NCBI RefSeq assembly: GCF_003719295.1
Contig: NZ_RFLW01000001.1
Coordinates: 1,692,955-1,756,954 of the forward strand
DNA: 64,000 bases
Direction: 5' to 3'
From: Haliea alexandrii
Lineage (GTDB): Bacteria; Pseudomonadota; Gammaproteobacteria; Pseudomonadales; Halieaceae
Shown: one piece after another, positions 55,461 to 64,000 of the stretch
Position numbering within the stretch: position 1 is the stretch's first letter
Layout: each line of letters begins with the position of its first letter
Position numbers and translations under genes: made by a program
The notes under the pieces: generated by a model
Database searches by the model: none
What the model saw: only the letters and a program-made list of their open reading frames with translations
What the model was told of the DNA's origin: nothing

Positions 55461-56684
55461 ATGACAACATCATCGGCTGCTGCGCTCTCCGCAGCGGATT
55501 CCTACAGTCTGGGTTCAGTACGTGCTGAGTCACTGCTTGAAGCGGCGCGCGCGCTGGGCCCCACGTTGCGTGCGCGCTCGGCTCAGTGTCGCGCGGAACG
55601 CAAGGTGCCGGCAGAAACCATCGCTGATTTTCACGCGGCAGGCTTTTTCAAGATGTTGCAGCCCGAACAGTGGGGCGGTTACGCCATGGACCCGCAGGTA
55701 TTCTACAGTGTGGGGCTGGAAGTGGCGCGGCACTGCATGTCCAGCGCCTGGGTGCTGGGTGTAGTCGCAGTGCACAACTGGCAACTGGCCGTGTTTGATG
55801 ACCGCGCCGCCGCCGATGTCTGGGGCGAGGATCCCTCGGTGCTGATTTCCTCTTCTTACGCGCCGGTAGGCAAGGTCACGCCGGTGGAAGGCGGTTACCG
55901 GCTGAGCGGTCGCTGGAGCTTTTCCTCCGGTAGCGAGCATTGCCAGTGGGCGTTCCTCGGCGCCGTGGTGCCCACCGCGGATGCACCCTTTGACATGATG
56001 AATTATCGCACCTTCCTCGTGCCCGCCACGGATTACCGCATCGTGGACAATTGGGACGTGGTTGGCCTGCAGGGCACCGGAAGCCACGATATCGTCGTGG
56101 AGGATGCTTTTGTGCCGGAGCATCGCACCCACCGTTCGATCGACGGCTACAAGTGCGACAATCCGGGCAACGCCGTCAACGACGCGCCGCTGTATCACCT
56201 GCCTTTCATGCAGGTGTTTGTGCGCGCCGTGTGCACCGCCAGCCTGGGAGCCCTGCAGGGCGCACTCGACGACTTTGTGGAAGTGGCGAAAACCCGCCGT
56301 GTAGGCCCCAATATCATGAGTGCTGACCCCTCCGTGCGTCGCCTTGCGGCGGAGGTGAAGGGATCCATTGAAGAAATGAAGCTGACCATGCTGCGCAACT
56401 TTGATGCCATGATGGACTGCACCCGTGCTGGTGAGCCGATTCCGGTGGAGGATCGTGTGCGTTATCGCTACGATTCCGCGGTGGTGGCCGACCGCTGTCT
56501 GGAACTCTCCGGGCGCATGTTGAAGGCGGCGGGTAGCGGCGGTATCCGGGTGGGCAGTGACCTGCTGGCCCGTCATCTTGATATACTCGCGAGCCAGGCG
56601 CATGTCGCTAACAACTCGCTGCCTTTCGCCGATAACATGGGCGCGGTGTTGTTCGGCGAAGAAAATCGCGATTTCGCGGTCTGA
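55461..56684 (+). CDS. flavin-dependent aromatic hydroxylase, HsaA-like (acyl-CoA dehydrogenase fold)
   Basis: This 407-residue protein starts at the ATG at 55461 after AGGAG. It has the acyl-CoA dehydrogenase fold but the motifs of two-component hydroxylases such as HsaA and HpaH: FFKMLQPEQWGGYAMDP, GRWSFSSGSEHCQWAFLGA, and GTGSHDIVVEDAFVPEHRT. HsaA hydroxylates a phenolic ring to a catechol using reduced flavin from a partner reductase. No HsaB-like reductase gene is adjacent; the flavin reductase-like gene at 6685 is far away. The substrate may be a steroid-derived or other phenol. Confidence 0.87.
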   Translation: MTTSSAAALSAADSYSLGSVRAESLLEAARALGPTLRARSAQCRAERKVPAETIADFHAAGFFKMLQPEQWGGYAMDPQVFYSVGLEVARHCMSSAWVLGVVAVHNWQLAVFDDRAAADVWGEDPSVLISSSYAPVGKVTPVEGGYRLSGRWSFSSGSEHCQWAFLGAVVPTADAPFDMMNYRTFLVPATDYRIVDNWDVVGLQGTGSHDIVVEDAFVPEHRTHRSIDGYKCDNPGNAVNDAPLYHLPFMQVFVRAVCTASLGALQGALDDFVEVAKTRRVGPNIMSADPSVRRLAAEVKGSIEEMKLTMLRNFDAMMDCTRAGEPIPVEDRVRYRYDSAVVADRCLELSGRMLKAAGSGGIRVGSDLLARHLDILASQAHVANNSLPFADNMGAVLFGEENRDFAV

Positions 56685-56705
56685 TTGGTAACAGGGGTAA
56701 ACAGC

Positions 56706-57539
56706 ATGGCAAACAAGGGACTATTACCCGAAGGCAATTACGCGGAGTGCGCCAACGGCTACCGCATTCACTACCTCGATGAAGGGCAGGGCGATGTGGT
56801 GGTGTTTCTGCACGGCTCCGGCCCGGGCGCGAGTGGCCATAGCAACTTCAAGGGCAACTATCCGGCTCTGGTGGAGGCGGGCTACCGCTGCATCGTGCCT
56901 GACCACATCGGCTATGGCTTTTCCGACAAGCCTGACGACGTAGACCACACCCTGGACTTCTTTGTCGAGTGCATCAAGCAGACGCTGGATAGCGCGGGTG
57001 TTGAGCGCTGTACAGTGGTGGGCAATTCGCTGGGTGGCGCGGTCGCGTTGGGTATGGCGCTACAGCACCCGGCGTTGGTAGAAAAGCTGATCCTGATGGC
57101 CCCCGGTGGCCTGAGTGAACTGCACGAATATCAGCAGATGCCCGGTATGCAAAAGGTGTTCAAGGTCTTTGGTTCAGGTGAGCCGGTCACGCACGAGGTT
57201 ATGAAAGACCTGTTTGCCACGGGCCTCATGTACGACCCCCGCCACGCGACGGACGAGCTGGTCGAGGAGCGCATGCAGATCATGCAGATCATGAACGGCC
57301 ACGTTATGGCCAGTATGAAAATTCCGGTGCTCACGGCGCGATTGCCGGATATCCAGTGCCCGGTGCTGGGCTTCTGGGGCATGGATGAGAAAATGATGCC
57401 GGAAAACGGCATCCTGGCGATGGCCAAGAATCTCAAGCATATGCGCATGATACTGGTCTCGGAGTGCGGCCACTGGGTGATGGTGGAGCACGAGAGCCTG
57501 TTCAATCGTGAATGCGTGGATTTCCTGCGCCATGGATAA
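56706..57539 (+). CDS. meta-cleavage product hydrolase (HsaD/BphD/MhpC-like)
   Basis: This 277-residue alpha/beta hydrolase has the oxyanion HGSGPGASG motif specific to C-C bond hydrolases, the nucleophile elbow GNSLGG, acid Asp in WGMDEKMMP, and His in CGHWVMVEH. The start at 56706 follows AGGGG. It would cleave the dienoate ring-fission product to a carboxylic acid and 2-hydroxypenta-2,4-dienoate, which the next three enzymes consume. Its stop overlaps the hydratase start by 8 bases. Confidence 0.9.
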   Translation: MANKGLLPEGNYAECANGYRIHYLDEGQGDVVVFLHGSGPGASGHSNFKGNYPALVEAGYRCIVPDHIGYGFSDKPDDVDHTLDFFVECIKQTLDSAGVERCTVVGNSLGGAVALGMALQHPALVEKLILMAPGGLSELHEYQQMPGMQKVFKVFGSGEPVTHEVMKDLFATGLMYDPRHATDELVEERMQIMQIMNGHVMASMKIPVLTARLPDIQCPVLGFWGMDEKMMPENGILAMAKNLKHMRMILVSECGHWVMVEHESLFNRECVDFLRHG

Positions 57540-58320
57540 GGCCGGCCGCACAGCTCTGGGCGATGAGCTCTACCGCGCCTTGCGCGAATTCCGCACGGTG
57601 GCGCCGCTCACCGAGCGCGCGCCGGACATCACCATTGACGATGCCTATCACATCAGCCTGCATATGCTGAGCCGGCGTGTGGAGCAGGACGGCGAGCGCG
57701 TGGTGGGCAAGAAGATCGGCGTTACCTCCAAGCCGGTGCAGGATATGCTCGGCGTTTTCCAACCGGATTTCGGTTTCCTCACGGATGCCATGGAATACCC
57801 GGACGGCGCCGATATTCCGGTGGCGGGCCACCTGATACAGCCGCGCGCCGAAGGCGAGATTGCCTTTCGCCTGAAGCGCGATCTGCAGGGCCCCGGGGTC
57901 ACCGAGCAGGATGTACTGGACGCGACCGACGCGATCATGCCCTGTTTCGAGATTGTGGATTCACGGATCCGCAACTGGGAGATCAAGATTCAGGACACAG
58001 TGGCGGATAATGCCTCCTGTGGCGTTTACGTGCTGGGCGAGAATGCCGTGGACCCGCGCGACTTTGACCTGCCCAACCTGAAGATGCGCATCTGGAAGAA
58101 CGGCGAGTTCCTCTCCGAGGGCCTGGGCAGTGCGGTGCAAGGCAACCCGCTGACGGCGGTGGCGTGGCTGGCCAATACCCTCGGCGAGTTCGGCATTCCG
58201 TTCAAGGCAGGAGAGGTGATTCTGTCGGGCTCACTGGCGCCACTGATCCCGGTCGTGGCGGGCGACAGCATGCGGCTTGAACTTGAGGGAATCGGCGAGT
58301 GCAGCTGCCGGTTTGTGTAA
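57532..58320 (+). CDS. 2-keto-4-pentenoate hydratase
   Basis: This 262-residue protein starts at the ATG at 57532, inside the end of the hydrolase gene. It has the MhpD/FAH-type motifs KIGVTSKPVQDMLGV, AEGEIAFRLKRDL, and EIVDSRIRNWEIKIQDTVADNAS, which hold the divalent metal and substrate. It adds water to 2-hydroxypenta-2,4-dienoate to give 4-hydroxy-2-oxovalerate. Length and order (hydrolase, hydratase, dehydrogenase, aldolase) match the common meta-cleavage operon. Confidence 0.93.
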   Translation: MDKAGRTALGDELYRALREFRTVAPLTERAPDITIDDAYHISLHMLSRRVEQDGERVVGKKIGVTSKPVQDMLGVFQPDFGFLTDAMEYPDGADIPVAGHLIQPRAEGEIAFRLKRDLQGPGVTEQDVLDATDAIMPCFEIVDSRIRNWEIKIQDTVADNASCGVYVLGENAVDPRDFDLPNLKMRIWKNGEFLSEGLGSAVQGNPLTAVAWLANTLGEFGIPFKAGEVILSGSLAPLIPVVAGDSMRLELEGIGECSCRFV

Positions 58321-58350
58321 GCAACGGATCAACGATGTGGAAAGCGAGCA

Positions 58351-59259
58351 ATGAGTAAAAAAATCAGGGCGGCCATTATTGGCCCGGGTAATATCGGCAC
58401 CGACCTCTTGATGAAGGCGATGCGCAGTGAGGTTATCGAGCCGGTGTGGATGGTGGGCGTAGACCCGGATTCTCCCGGCCTGGCCCGCGCCCGCGACATG
58501 GGTGTTAAAACCACCTGCGACGGCGTGGATGGGCTGGTGCCGCACATGCGTGAGGACAACATCCAGATCTGCTTTGATGCCACCAGCGCGTATGTGCATG
58601 CAGACAACAGCCGCAAGGTGAATGCCGAGGGCGCCGTGATGGTGGATCTGACCCCGGCGGCCATAGGGCCATTCTGCGTCCCACCGGTCAACCTGCAGGA
58701 CGCCGTGGCCGCGAAGGCGATGAACGTCAATATGGTCACCTGTGGTGGCCAGGCGACCATCCCCATGGTGGCGGCGGTGAGCCGTGTACAGACGGTGACC
58801 TATGGCGAGATCGTGGCTACGGTGAGCTCCCGCTCCGTCGGCCCCGGCACGCGCAAGAACATCGACGAATTCACCCGCACCACCGCCAAAGGCGTTGAAT
58901 TGATTGGCGGTGCCCAACAGGGCAAGGCGATTATCGTGATCAACCCGGCGGAGCCGCCTCTGATCATGCGTGACACTATCCACTGCCTGACGGCAGACGA
59001 GCCGGACCAGGAAGCGATTACCCGCTCGGTACACGAGATGGTAGCCGAAGTGCAGAAGTACGTACCCGGCTATACGCTGAAGAACGGCCCGACCTTTGAC
59101 GGCAAGCGCGTGAGTATTTACATGGAAGTGGCTGGTCTCGGCGATTTCCTGCCGCGCTACGCCGGCAACCTCGATATCATGACGGCGGCAGGGCTGCGCA
59201 CAGCGGAAATGTATGCTGAAGAAATCCTGGCCGGGCGCTTTGTGCCGGCAGCGGCCTGA
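58351..59259 (+). CDS. acetaldehyde dehydrogenase (acetylating)
   Basis: This 302-residue protein has the NAD motif [12 protein letters not shown] at the start and the catalytic Cys131 in [12 protein letters not shown], as in MhpF/BphJ/HsaG. It turns acetaldehyde (or propanal) and CoA into acyl-CoA, receiving the aldehyde directly through a tunnel from the aldolase encoded just after. [13 protein letters not shown] is a further family motif. The 11-base gap to the aldolase supports a stable complex. Confidence 0.95.
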   Translation: MSKKIRAAIIGPGNIGTDLLMKAMRSEVIEPVWMVGVDPDSPGLARARDMGVKTTCDGVDGLVPHMREDNIQICFDATSAYVHADNSRKVNAEGAVMVDLTPAAIGPFCVPPVNLQDAVAAKAMNVNMVTCGGQATIPMVAAVSRVQTVTYGEIVATVSSRSVGPGTRKNIDEFTRTTAKGVELIGGAQQGKAIIVINPAEPPLIMRDTIHCLTADEPDQEAITRSVHEMVAEVQKYVPGYTLKNGPTFDGKRVSIYMEVAGLGDFLPRYAGNLDIMTAAGLRTAEMYAEEILAGRFVPAAA

Positions 59260-59270
59260 GGAGAGACACT

Positions 59271-60302
59271 ATGAACTTGCAAGGCAGGAAAATTCAGGTG
59301 CACGACATGTCGCTGCGCGACGGTATGCATCCCAAGCAGCACCAGATCACCGTGCAACAGATGGTGGATATCGCAGTCGCCATGGACGAAGCCGGTATCC
59401 CCCTGATTGAGGTCACCCACGGCGATGGCCTGGGCGGCGCATCGGTAAACTACGGCTTTCCCGCCGCCAGCGATCAGGAATACCTGACGGCAGTGTGCAA
59501 GGCCGTGAAAAAGACCAAGGTGTCGGCGCTGTTGTTGCCGGGTATCGGCACGGTTGACCACCTGAAGATGGCGGTGGACTGCGGTATCTCCACTATCCGC
59601 GTGGCCACGCACTGCACCGAGGCGGATGTCTCGGAACAGCATATCAGCATGGCATCGCAGATCAGCGGGCTGGACACAGTCGGCTTCCTGATGATGGCGC
59701 ACATGATTCCGGCGGAAGAGCTGGTGATCCAGTTGAAGCTGATGGAGTCCTACGGGGCCAACTGCGTGTATATCACCGACTCCGCCGGTTACATGCTGCC
59801 CGATGACGTCACCGAGCGCATCGCGCTGGCGCGGGCGGAGCTGAAGCCGGAAACCGAACTGGGCTTCCACGGTCACCACAACCTGGGCATGGGGATTGCC
59901 AACTCGCTTGCGGCGGTAGACGCGGGTGCCAACCGTATCGACGGCTCGCTCGCCGGGCTGGGTGCCGGTGCGGGGAATACGCCACTGGAAGTGTTCCTGG
60001 CGGTGTGTGACCGGATGGGTGTTGAAACCGGGGTAGACCTGTTCAAGGCCATGGACGTGGCGGAAGACCTGATTGTGCCGCTGATGGACCACATGGTGCG
60101 GGTGGATAGGGATTCACTTACCCTGGGCTGGGCCGGCGTCTACTCCAGTTTCCTGCTGTTTGCCAAGCGCAGTGCTGCCAAGCACGGCCTTTCGGCGCGT
60201 GACATACTGGTTGAACTCGGCCGTCGTCGCACTGTAGGCGGGCAGGAAGACATGATTGAAGACCTGGCCATGGACATGGCGCGCGAACGCAAGAGCGCCT
60301 GA
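59271..60302 (+). CDS. 4-hydroxy-2-oxovalerate aldolase
   Basis: This 343-residue DRE-TIM aldolase has the metal and catalytic motif [15 protein letters not shown] at 14-28, [16 protein letters not shown], and [16 protein letters not shown] with the metal-binding histidines. It splits 4-hydroxy-2-oxovalerate into pyruvate and acetaldehyde, which the preceding dehydrogenase takes up. It is the last gene of the cluster and is followed by two hairpins at 60304-60396. Confidence 0.95.
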   Translation: MNLQGRKIQVHDMSLRDGMHPKQHQITVQQMVDIAVAMDEAGIPLIEVTHGDGLGGASVNYGFPAASDQEYLTAVCKAVKKTKVSALLLPGIGTVDHLKMAVDCGISTIRVATHCTEADVSEQHISMASQISGLDTVGFLMMAHMIPAEELVIQLKLMESYGANCVYITDSAGYMLPDDVTERIALARAELKPETELGFHGHHNLGMGIANSLAAVDAGANRIDGSLAGLGAGAGNTPLEVFLAVCDRMGVETGVDLFKAMDVAEDLIVPLMDHMVRVDRDSLTLGWAGVYSSFLLFAKRSAAKHGLSARDILVELGRRRTVGGQEDMIEDLAMDMARERKSA

Positions 60303-60303
60303 T

Positions 60304-60340
60304 CGGCCACACATCCCTCTGCAGAGGGCGCCTGTGGCCG
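60304..60340 (+). terminator. nested hairpin after meta-cleavage operon
   Basis: CGGCCACA (60304-60311) pairs with TGTGGCCG (60333-60340), and the loop contains the perfect palindrome CCCTCTGCAGAGGG (60314-60327). A second hairpin, GGGCTGAC with GTCAGCCC, lies at 60375-60396. Neither has a T-tract, so they may act as mRNA 3' end stabilisers or weak terminators. Confidence 0.45.
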
Positions 60341-60389
60341 CCATCAGGCCCGGGCGCTGAATGTTAACAATGCGGGGCTGACTTCTCGG

Positions 60390-60488
60390 TCAGCCCGTCA
60401 TCTGATTCAAACCTTTCAGCGCAGCGATGCTCCCGGCGTCCGCCATTGTCGGGTAATTGAAGGGTGTGGAGAAAACCCAGCGCGGCAT
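60390..60488 (-). pseudogene. C-terminal remnant of soluble transhydrogenase SthA
   Basis: Reading the minus strand from the ATG at 60488, the frame ends with TPFNYPTMADAG, SIAALKGLNQ and a TGA at 60392-60390. This matches, from memory, the end of SthA proteins (TTFNYPTMAEAY, RVAALNGLNRLF) at about half of the last 28 positions, including FNYPTMA and GLN. There is no upstream transhydrogenase body in the frame, only low-similarity codons running into ectR. I read it as a fragment of a deleted gene, not a working CDS. A search with the 60 residues would settle it. Confidence 0.6.
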
Positions 60489-60597
60489 ATTGCCATTCCC
60501 CCGCGCCCTCACTGCTATCGGCCGCACTGAATCATGCAGGTCGAATGCGCTTGCCTGCGCGCGCTCAAGTAAATTCTGCTCGGCACGCGACTCGTGA

Positions 60598-61152
60598 CTA
60601 CTGTGGTTTGCCCTTGTCGCCTGCAGGCTCCGCGCCGTACTGGCTGCCTTGTCGGTCGAGTGTGCCCAGATCTAGCACCGGCGCCGCATCAATGTGTTCT
60701 GCGTCCATCATTTTGGCAATGCGCTGTAGTGACGAGATAATCATCGTCTGTTCCCACTCTTGCAAGTCATCGAACTGGCGTTTGAACTGCTCCTGCAACG
60801 GGATGGGCGCGCTGATGAGAACCTCCATCGCCTGTGGTGTGAGGTGTGCGTGCACCTTGCGCTTGTCGGTGTTGGAGCGTTTTCGGTAGACCAGACCGCG
60901 TTTTTCCAGCCGATCCAGAATGGTGGTAACCGTGGCCTGGCTGAGGCTGATATCGGTAGCCAACTCGCCGATGGTGACCTCTCCACGGTGGCGTATGGTC
61001 TGCAGCAATAGAATTTGCGGCGCCGTAAGGCCCGTGGTCTTGGCAAGGTGCCGCGAATGCAGGTCGGTGGCGCGAATCACGCGTCGCAGCGCGACCAGAA
61101 CTTCATCAATACGGGCCAACAGGATGTCTCTCTCGGTAGCAAAACCCAGCAC
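60598..61152 (-). CDS. ectR: MarR family regulator of ectoine genes (EctR)
   Basis: This 184-residue MarR protein has the winged helix GEVTIGELATDISLSQATVTTILDRLEKRGLV and a wing with RKRSNTDKRKVHAHLT. In methylotrophs such as Methylomicrobium, EctR1 represses the ectABC promoter at low salt. Here the gene is divergent from ectA across 228 bases, and a near-consensus EctR palindrome covers the ectA promoter. The C-terminal tail after residue 150 is longer than in simple MarR proteins, as in EctR. It should repress or tune ectoine synthesis. Confidence 0.88.
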   Translation of the reverse strand: MLGFATERDILLARIDEVLVALRRVIRATDLHSRHLAKTTGLTAPQILLLQTIRHRGEVTIGELATDISLSQATVTTILDRLEKRGLVYRKRSNTDKRKVHAHLTPQAMEVLISAPIPLQEQFKRQFDDLQEWEQTMIISSLQRIAKMMDAEHIDAAPVLDLGTLDRQGSQYGAEPAGDKGKPQ

Positions 61153-61318
61153 AGTGTACCTCCGCTTGCTGCTTTGGCGTTAATTCCCTGCGTGTATGCC
61201 CCCGCTCCAAAGCGGTGCAAACAAAGTACAGTGTAAATATTTAGGCAACAAAAAACAAAAACTTCATCAATAAGTCACAAATGGCGCCTAAAAGAATCAA
61301 ATGCCCGGAAAAGTGATT

Positions 61319-61346
61319 TTGATTAAAATCGATTATGCGGTATAAT
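61319..61346 (+). promoter_or_regulatory. sigma70-type promoter of ectA
   Basis: TTGATT (61319-61324) and a perfect TATAAT (61341-61346) are separated by 16 bases in an AT-rich stretch, with the ectA start 35 bases downstream. The transcription start would be near 61353, inside the EctR operator. Confidence 0.65.
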
Positions 61347-61363
61347 GTTTAGCGTACTAAATA
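61346..61363. promoter_or_regulatory. EctR operator
   Basis: The palindrome TGTTTAGC-GT-ACTAAATA overlaps the last base of the -10 box and the predicted start. From memory, the published EctR1 site of Methylomicrobium alcaliphilum is TATTTAGT-GT-ACTATATA, which agrees in layout and in 14 of 18 positions. This placement would let EctR block RNA polymerase. Confidence 0.65.
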
Positions 61364-61380
61364 TTCGAGGGCAAATGACA

Positions 61381-61896
61381 ATGGCACAAGACCTGACACT
61401 GAGGCCGCCAACAGCGGTGGATGGCATGGCAGTGCACAGCTTGATCGCGGCCTGCCCGCCCCTGGACACTAATTCAGCTTACTGCAATCTCATTCAGTGC
61501 TCCCATTTTGCGAGCACGTCGGTGCTGGCAGAAGCAGAGGGCGAGGTGGCCGGGTTTATTTCCGGTCACCGCATACCCGAACGTCCGGACACGCTGTTTA
61601 TCTGGCAGGTCGCGGTTGGTGAGAGTGGTCGCGGCCAGGGACTCGCCGGGCGCATGCTCGACGCAATCGTCGATCGGGCGGGGAATGAGTGGATACAGTA
61701 CATGGAAACCACGATCACCGAAGACAACGCCGCATCCTGGGGCCTGTTTCAGGGGTTCGCCACGCGTCGTGGTGCGACTCTGGAACGCGAGGTTTGGTTT
61801 GATCGCGACGCCCATTTCAAGGGCAGCCACGACAGCGAGATTCGCGCGAGAATCGGGCCACTGTTCGCATCGGACCTGCGCGCTGTCGCCCGCTGA
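61381..61896 (+). CDS. ectA: L-2,4-diaminobutyrate acetyltransferase
   Basis: This 171-residue GNAT enzyme has LRPPTAVDGMAVHSLIAACPPLDTNSAYCNLI-type start (DTNSAYCNL is the ectA hallmark), the acetyl-CoA loop ESGRGQGLAGRML (R/Q-x-x-G-x-G/A), and METTITEDNAASW. It acetylates L-2,4-diaminobutyrate, the second step of ectoine synthesis. The ATG at 61381 has GAGGG about 9 bases upstream; the ATG at 61375 is too close to it. It is followed by ectB after 65 bases. Confidence 0.95.
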   Translation: MAQDLTLRPPTAVDGMAVHSLIAACPPLDTNSAYCNLIQCSHFASTSVLAEAEGEVAGFISGHRIPERPDTLFIWQVAVGESGRGQGLAGRMLDAIVDRAGNEWIQYMETTITEDNAASWGLFQGFATRRGATLEREVWFDRDAHFKGSHDSEIRARIGPLFASDLRAVAR

Positions 61897-61934
61897 TGTC
61901 GGCCTGTGCCCCCGAACAAATACCAACGGAATGA

Positions 61935-63296
<1,362 letters not shown>

Positions 63297-63360
63297 GCGG
63301 CACGCGGCGGTCGCCGCAGCCTGGCGTTATTATTATTCACAGCGAACATAGGACATCCAC

Positions 63361-63765
63361 ATGATTGTACGAGATATGGATACCGCGGCACGTGAAGGCC
63401 GCATGATCAAGGATCCCGGTGGCAACTGGGACAGCACGCGCCTGTTGCTGAAAGACGACAATATGGGCTTTTCCTTTCACATCACCACGATTTACGCGGG
63501 CGCGGACTTCCGCATGCACTACCAGAATCATCTGGAGTCGGTGTACTGCATGTCGGGTGAAGGCGAGGTCGAAACACTGGCGGATGGCAAGGTCTATCCC
63601 ATCGCTCCAGGCACGCTGTACATACTCGACAAGCACGATGAGCACAAGCTGCGTGCAACAACGGAAATGAAAATGGCCTGTGTGTTCAACCCGCCGTTGC
63701 ATGGCACGGAGGTACACAACGCCGAGGGCGCTTATGAACTCCATGCCGAACGCGTGGGCGCCTGA
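63361..63765 (+). CDS. ectC: L-ectoine synthase
   Basis: This 134-residue cupin has [16 protein letters not shown], the metal-binding region [20 protein letters not shown] and the [20 protein letters not shown] end typical of EctC. It cyclises N-gamma-acetyl-diaminobutyrate to ectoine with loss of water. Length is normal. The ectB-ectC gap has a small GC hairpin (63307-63320). No ectD hydroxylase is seen up to the right edge. Confidence 0.97.
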   Translation: MIVRDMDTAAREGRMIKDPGGNWDSTRLLLKDDNMGFSFHITTIYAGADFRMHYQNHLESVYCMSGEGEVETLADGKVYPIAPGTLYILDKHDEHKLRATTEMKMACVFNPPLHGTEVHNAEGAYELHAERVGA

Positions 63766-63805
63766 GTATCGTGGGTGAGGTATCGAATATCACACAGGTA
63801 GCCGG

Positions 63806-63840
63806 GCCCGGCGGGCGCAGTGCGAAAGTGCGCTCCGGGC
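63806..63840 (+). other. intercistronic hairpin before ask
   Basis: GCCCGG (63806-63811) pairs with CCGGGC (63835-63840), and GCGCA (63815-63819) with TGCGC (63829-63833), giving an 11-bp interrupted stem 17 bases ahead of the aspartokinase start. It may lower ask expression relative to ectC or protect the upstream mRNA. No T-tract follows. Confidence 0.45.
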
Positions 63841-63857
63841 ACAATACGGGGGAAGCA

Positions 63858-64000
63858 GTGAACAAGCATACCGTGGAGAAAATCGGCGGCACGTCAATGA
63901 GCAACTATGCCGCCGTTCGAGACAGCATCGTTTTCGGTCAGCGCAATGGCGAAACGCCCTACCAGCGCGTTTTTGTCGTTTCCGCCTATGGCGGCATGAC
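63858..64000 (+). CDS. ask: ectoine-type aspartokinase, partial
   Basis: The frame begins at a GTG at 63858 preceded by GGGGG and reads VNKHTVEKIGGTSMSNY, with the aspartokinase nucleotide motif KIGGTSMS and VVSAYGGMT. The right edge cuts it after about 47 codons. In many ectoine operons a dedicated aspartokinase (Ask_Ect) follows ectC and feeds aspartyl phosphate into the pathway free from lysine or threonine control. Position and sequence fit this class. An in-frame GTG at 63828 is a weaker start. Confidence 0.88.
   Translation, partial: MNKHTVEKIGGTSMSNYAAVRDSIVFGQRNGETPYQRVFVVSAYGGM

Noticed and set aside
61235-61244. AAATATTTAG as a second EctR site
   Set aside because: It is the inverse of part of the main operator, but the full 8-2-8 palindrome around it is poor; kept out of the feature list.

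Overview
The window is chromosomal DNA of a GC-rich, aerobic, lipid- and ring-degrading gammaproteobacterium. The best guess is a marine member of the Halieaceae (OM60/NOR5 group). The reasons are the mix of gammaproteobacterial housekeeping genes (valS-holC-pepA-lptFG, rapA, bolA, trhO), many fatty-acid and CoA enzymes, a wax ester synthase, three OruR-like AraC regulators, and a complete start of an ectoine (salt stress) operon. The genus is an inference. I see no tRNA, rRNA, insertion sequence, prophage or CRISPR array. No gap between genes exceeds 300 bases; the largest (60303-60597) holds two hairpins and a gene remnant.

Layout. 1-2019 (minus): 5-oxoprolinase subunits PxpB (cut by the left edge) and PxpA, with a DUF1445/D-glutamate-cyclase-type gene. 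2121-10704: acyl-CoA thioesterase, two acyl-CoA synthetases, a patatin-like lipase, small oxidoreductases and an APH-type phosphotransferase. 10705-12476: ferredoxin-NADP reductase divergent from a FinR-like LysR regulator. 12509-18160: a SprT-type protein, a large DUF748/AsmA-like envelope protein, and an AraC regulator translationally coupled to a membrane GGDEF protein with a degenerate active site. 18292-24649 (plus): a six-gene operon for oxidation of 2-methyl-branched acyl-CoAs (acyl-CoA dehydrogenase, HSD10-like dehydrogenase, alpha-methylacyl-CoA racemase, crotonase, carboxyltransferase, RhlG-like reductase), closed by a perfect 17-bp hairpin.

24698-32570 (minus): exported M17 peptidase, RapA, TatD, LysR and wax ester synthase, with a possible small RNA at 31029-31120 on the plus strand. 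32699-45991: a TonB-C-like exported protein, a methyltransferase behind a membrane-anchored cold-shock-domain protein, CspA, ValS, HolC, PepA, LptFG, an RDD protein, a two-component system, and a protein with repeated short motifs. 46100-52225: alcohol dehydrogenase, Baeyer-Villiger monooxygenase, SDR, EthD and two AraC regulators, likely serving oxidation of an alcohol or cyclic ketone. 52307-54385: BolA, TrhO and an exported trypsin-like protease.

54483-60302 (plus): lower meta-cleavage pathway (SDR, HsaA-like monooxygenase, C-C hydrolase, hydratase, aldolase and acylating acetaldehyde dehydrogenase) that would turn a ring-cleavage product into acetyl-CoA and pyruvate. The ring-cleaving dioxygenase is missing from this window. 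60390-60488: a short remnant matching the C-terminus of soluble transhydrogenase SthA. 60598-64000: EctR and ectABC followed by the ectoine-type aspartokinase (cut by the right edge). A near-consensus EctR operator lies directly on the ectA promoter.
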